Below the pieces are notes generated by a model that was not told the DNA's origin, made no database searches, and saw only the letters and a program-made list of their open reading frames with translations. From assembly GCA_027080315.1 (NCBI GenBank), contig JALWSI010000109.1:1-6514 (forward strand): a DNA stretch of 6,514 bases. Reading direction: 5' to 3'. This DNA is from a bacterium. Its GTDB lineage: Bacteria > Thermosulfidibacterota > Thermosulfidibacteria > Thermosulfidibacterales > JALWSI01. Position numbers and translations under genes: made by a program. Below, piece after piece: positions 5,792-6,514 of the stretch. The first letter of the stretch is position 1, and every line of letters starts with the position of its first letter.

Positions 5792-6514
5792 TCACACTTG
5801 AGCCCTGTAGATGGCTTCTTCTCCTTTAAGCACCCTCACCAGATCGCTTGCCGCTGCCCGGGCCATGCGCCGCCTTGTGTCTCCGCTGGCGCTGCCTATG
5901 TGGGGCAAAAGCACCACCCGCTGGGTGTTTAGCAAAAGCTCGTCTATCTCGGGCTCTCTCTCGTAAACATCAAGACCTGCCCCCCATATTTCTCCTGAGT
6001 TAATAGCCTCTGCAAGCTCTCTCTCTTTAACTATTGGGCCTCGGCCTATGTTTATGAGAGTGGCCGTTGGTTTCATGGCCTTGAACTCCTCTTTGCCAAA
6101 CCTGCCCTCTGTCTCAGGGGTGAGGGGTGCAGAGATGATGAGGTGGTCGCTCTCTTTTAGCAGCTCCTCAAAGCTCACCCGGGTTGCCCCTACCTCTTCC
6201 TCGTAGGGGCTCTTGCCCCTGTTGTGGTAGATCACCCTCATGTTGAACCCCTTTGCCCTGCGGGCAATGGCTGCTCCTATGCGCCCCATGCCGAAGATTC
6301 CCAGGGTTGAGTTGTAGATGTCCTGGCCAATGAGAAGGTGGTGCCTCCAGCCCTTGAACCTGCCCTCACGGCAGAAGCGATCCCCCTCCACTATGCGCCG
6401 GCCCGTTGCCATTAGCAGCGCCCAGCCAAGGTCTGCTGTGGCCTCGGTGAGAATGCCCGGGGTGTGGGTGACAACAATACCCCTCTCTTTCACCTTCTCA
6501 AGATCAATGTGGTT
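5792..6514 (-). CDS. D-2-hydroxyacid dehydrogenase, glyoxylate/hydroxypyruvate reductase-like (N-terminus outside the window)
   Basis: The frame stays open to the window edge (NHIDLEK before the GTG at 6493), so this GTG is an internal Val codon and not a start. About 240 residues are seen of a usual 320 or so; roughly 80 N-terminal residues are missing. Numbering from the GTG, the NAD(P)-binding fold has GMGRIG (68-73) in LGIFGMGRIGAAIARR, and the catalytic trio is Arg151 (NIGRGPIV), Glu180 (LDVYEREP) and His198 (LLPHIGSAS). These proteins reduce 2-oxo acids such as glyoxylate or hydroxypyruvate to D-2-hydroxy acids. Strand 2 ends YHNRGKS where NAD-specific enzymes have Asp, which hints at NADPH use. 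The PHIGSAS..TR ending resembles glyoxylate reductases more than serine-pathway SerA, and no ACT domain follows. It is first of the minus-strand run in view. Family is sure; the substrate is not. Confidence 0.9.
   Translation of the reverse strand, partial: NHIDLEKVKERGIVVTHTPGILTEATADLGWALLMATGRRIVEGDRFCREGRFKGWRHHLLIGQDIYNSTLGIFGMGRIGAAIARRAKGFNMRVIYHNRGKSPYEEEVGATRVSFEELLKESDHLIISAPLTPETEGRFGKEEFKAMKPTATLINIGRGPIVKERELAEAINSGEIWGAGLDVYEREPEIDELLLNTQRVVLLPHIGSASGDTRRRMARAAASDLVRVLKGEEAIYRAQV

Noticed and set aside
6491-6493. GTG as the start codon of the D-2-hydroxyacid dehydrogenase
   Set aside because: The frame continues upstream as NHIDLEK, which matches the family's conserved N-x-D region before KERGIVV, so the GTG is an internal Val and the gene runs out of the window.

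Overview
The window is bacterial. It opens with the 5' part of a peptide chain release factor 2 gene (prfB) on the minus strand, which carries the classic bacterial in-frame TGA and +1 frameshift signal. Genes have strong AGGAGG-type ribosome sites and at least one clear rho-independent terminator, and the DNA is of intermediate GC content. The content (two acyl-CoA dehydrogenases, an amidohydrolase-2 protein, a D-2-hydroxyacid dehydrogenase and an exported beta-propeller) would suit a heterotrophic, perhaps anaerobic, bacterium that degrades acids via CoA thioesters. Nothing in the window fixes the phylum, and I do not name one.

Layout: 1-343 (-) partial prfB; 344-515 divergent intergenic region with a candidate promoter for the next gene; 516-2330 (+) exported seven-bladed beta-propeller protein, followed by a GC hairpin and T-run terminator; 2331-2476 intergenic region with a candidate promoter and a 20-bp near-palindrome around TGATCA next to the ribosome site; 2477-3298 (+) amidohydrolase-2 family TIM-barrel protein; 3306-3329 a 9-bp hairpin between convergent genes; then a minus-strand run read from right to left: 5792-6514 D-2-hydroxyacid dehydrogenase (N-terminus outside the window), 4589-5734 acyl-CoA dehydrogenase with the canonical catalytic Glu, and 3333-4472 a second acyl-CoA dehydrogenase with Ser at that position.

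The three minus-strand oxidoreductases run in one direction with gaps of 57 and 116 nt, so they may be one transcription unit, possibly with an extra internal promoter before the last gene. The two dehydrogenases would pass electrons to ETF, whose genes are not in the window. No mobile element, CRISPR array, tRNA or rRNA is visible. The points most worth a second look are the prfB recoding site, the acyl-CoA dehydrogenase without the usual base, the amidohydrolase with Gln in place of the second His of HxH, and the palindrome upstream of that amidohydrolase.
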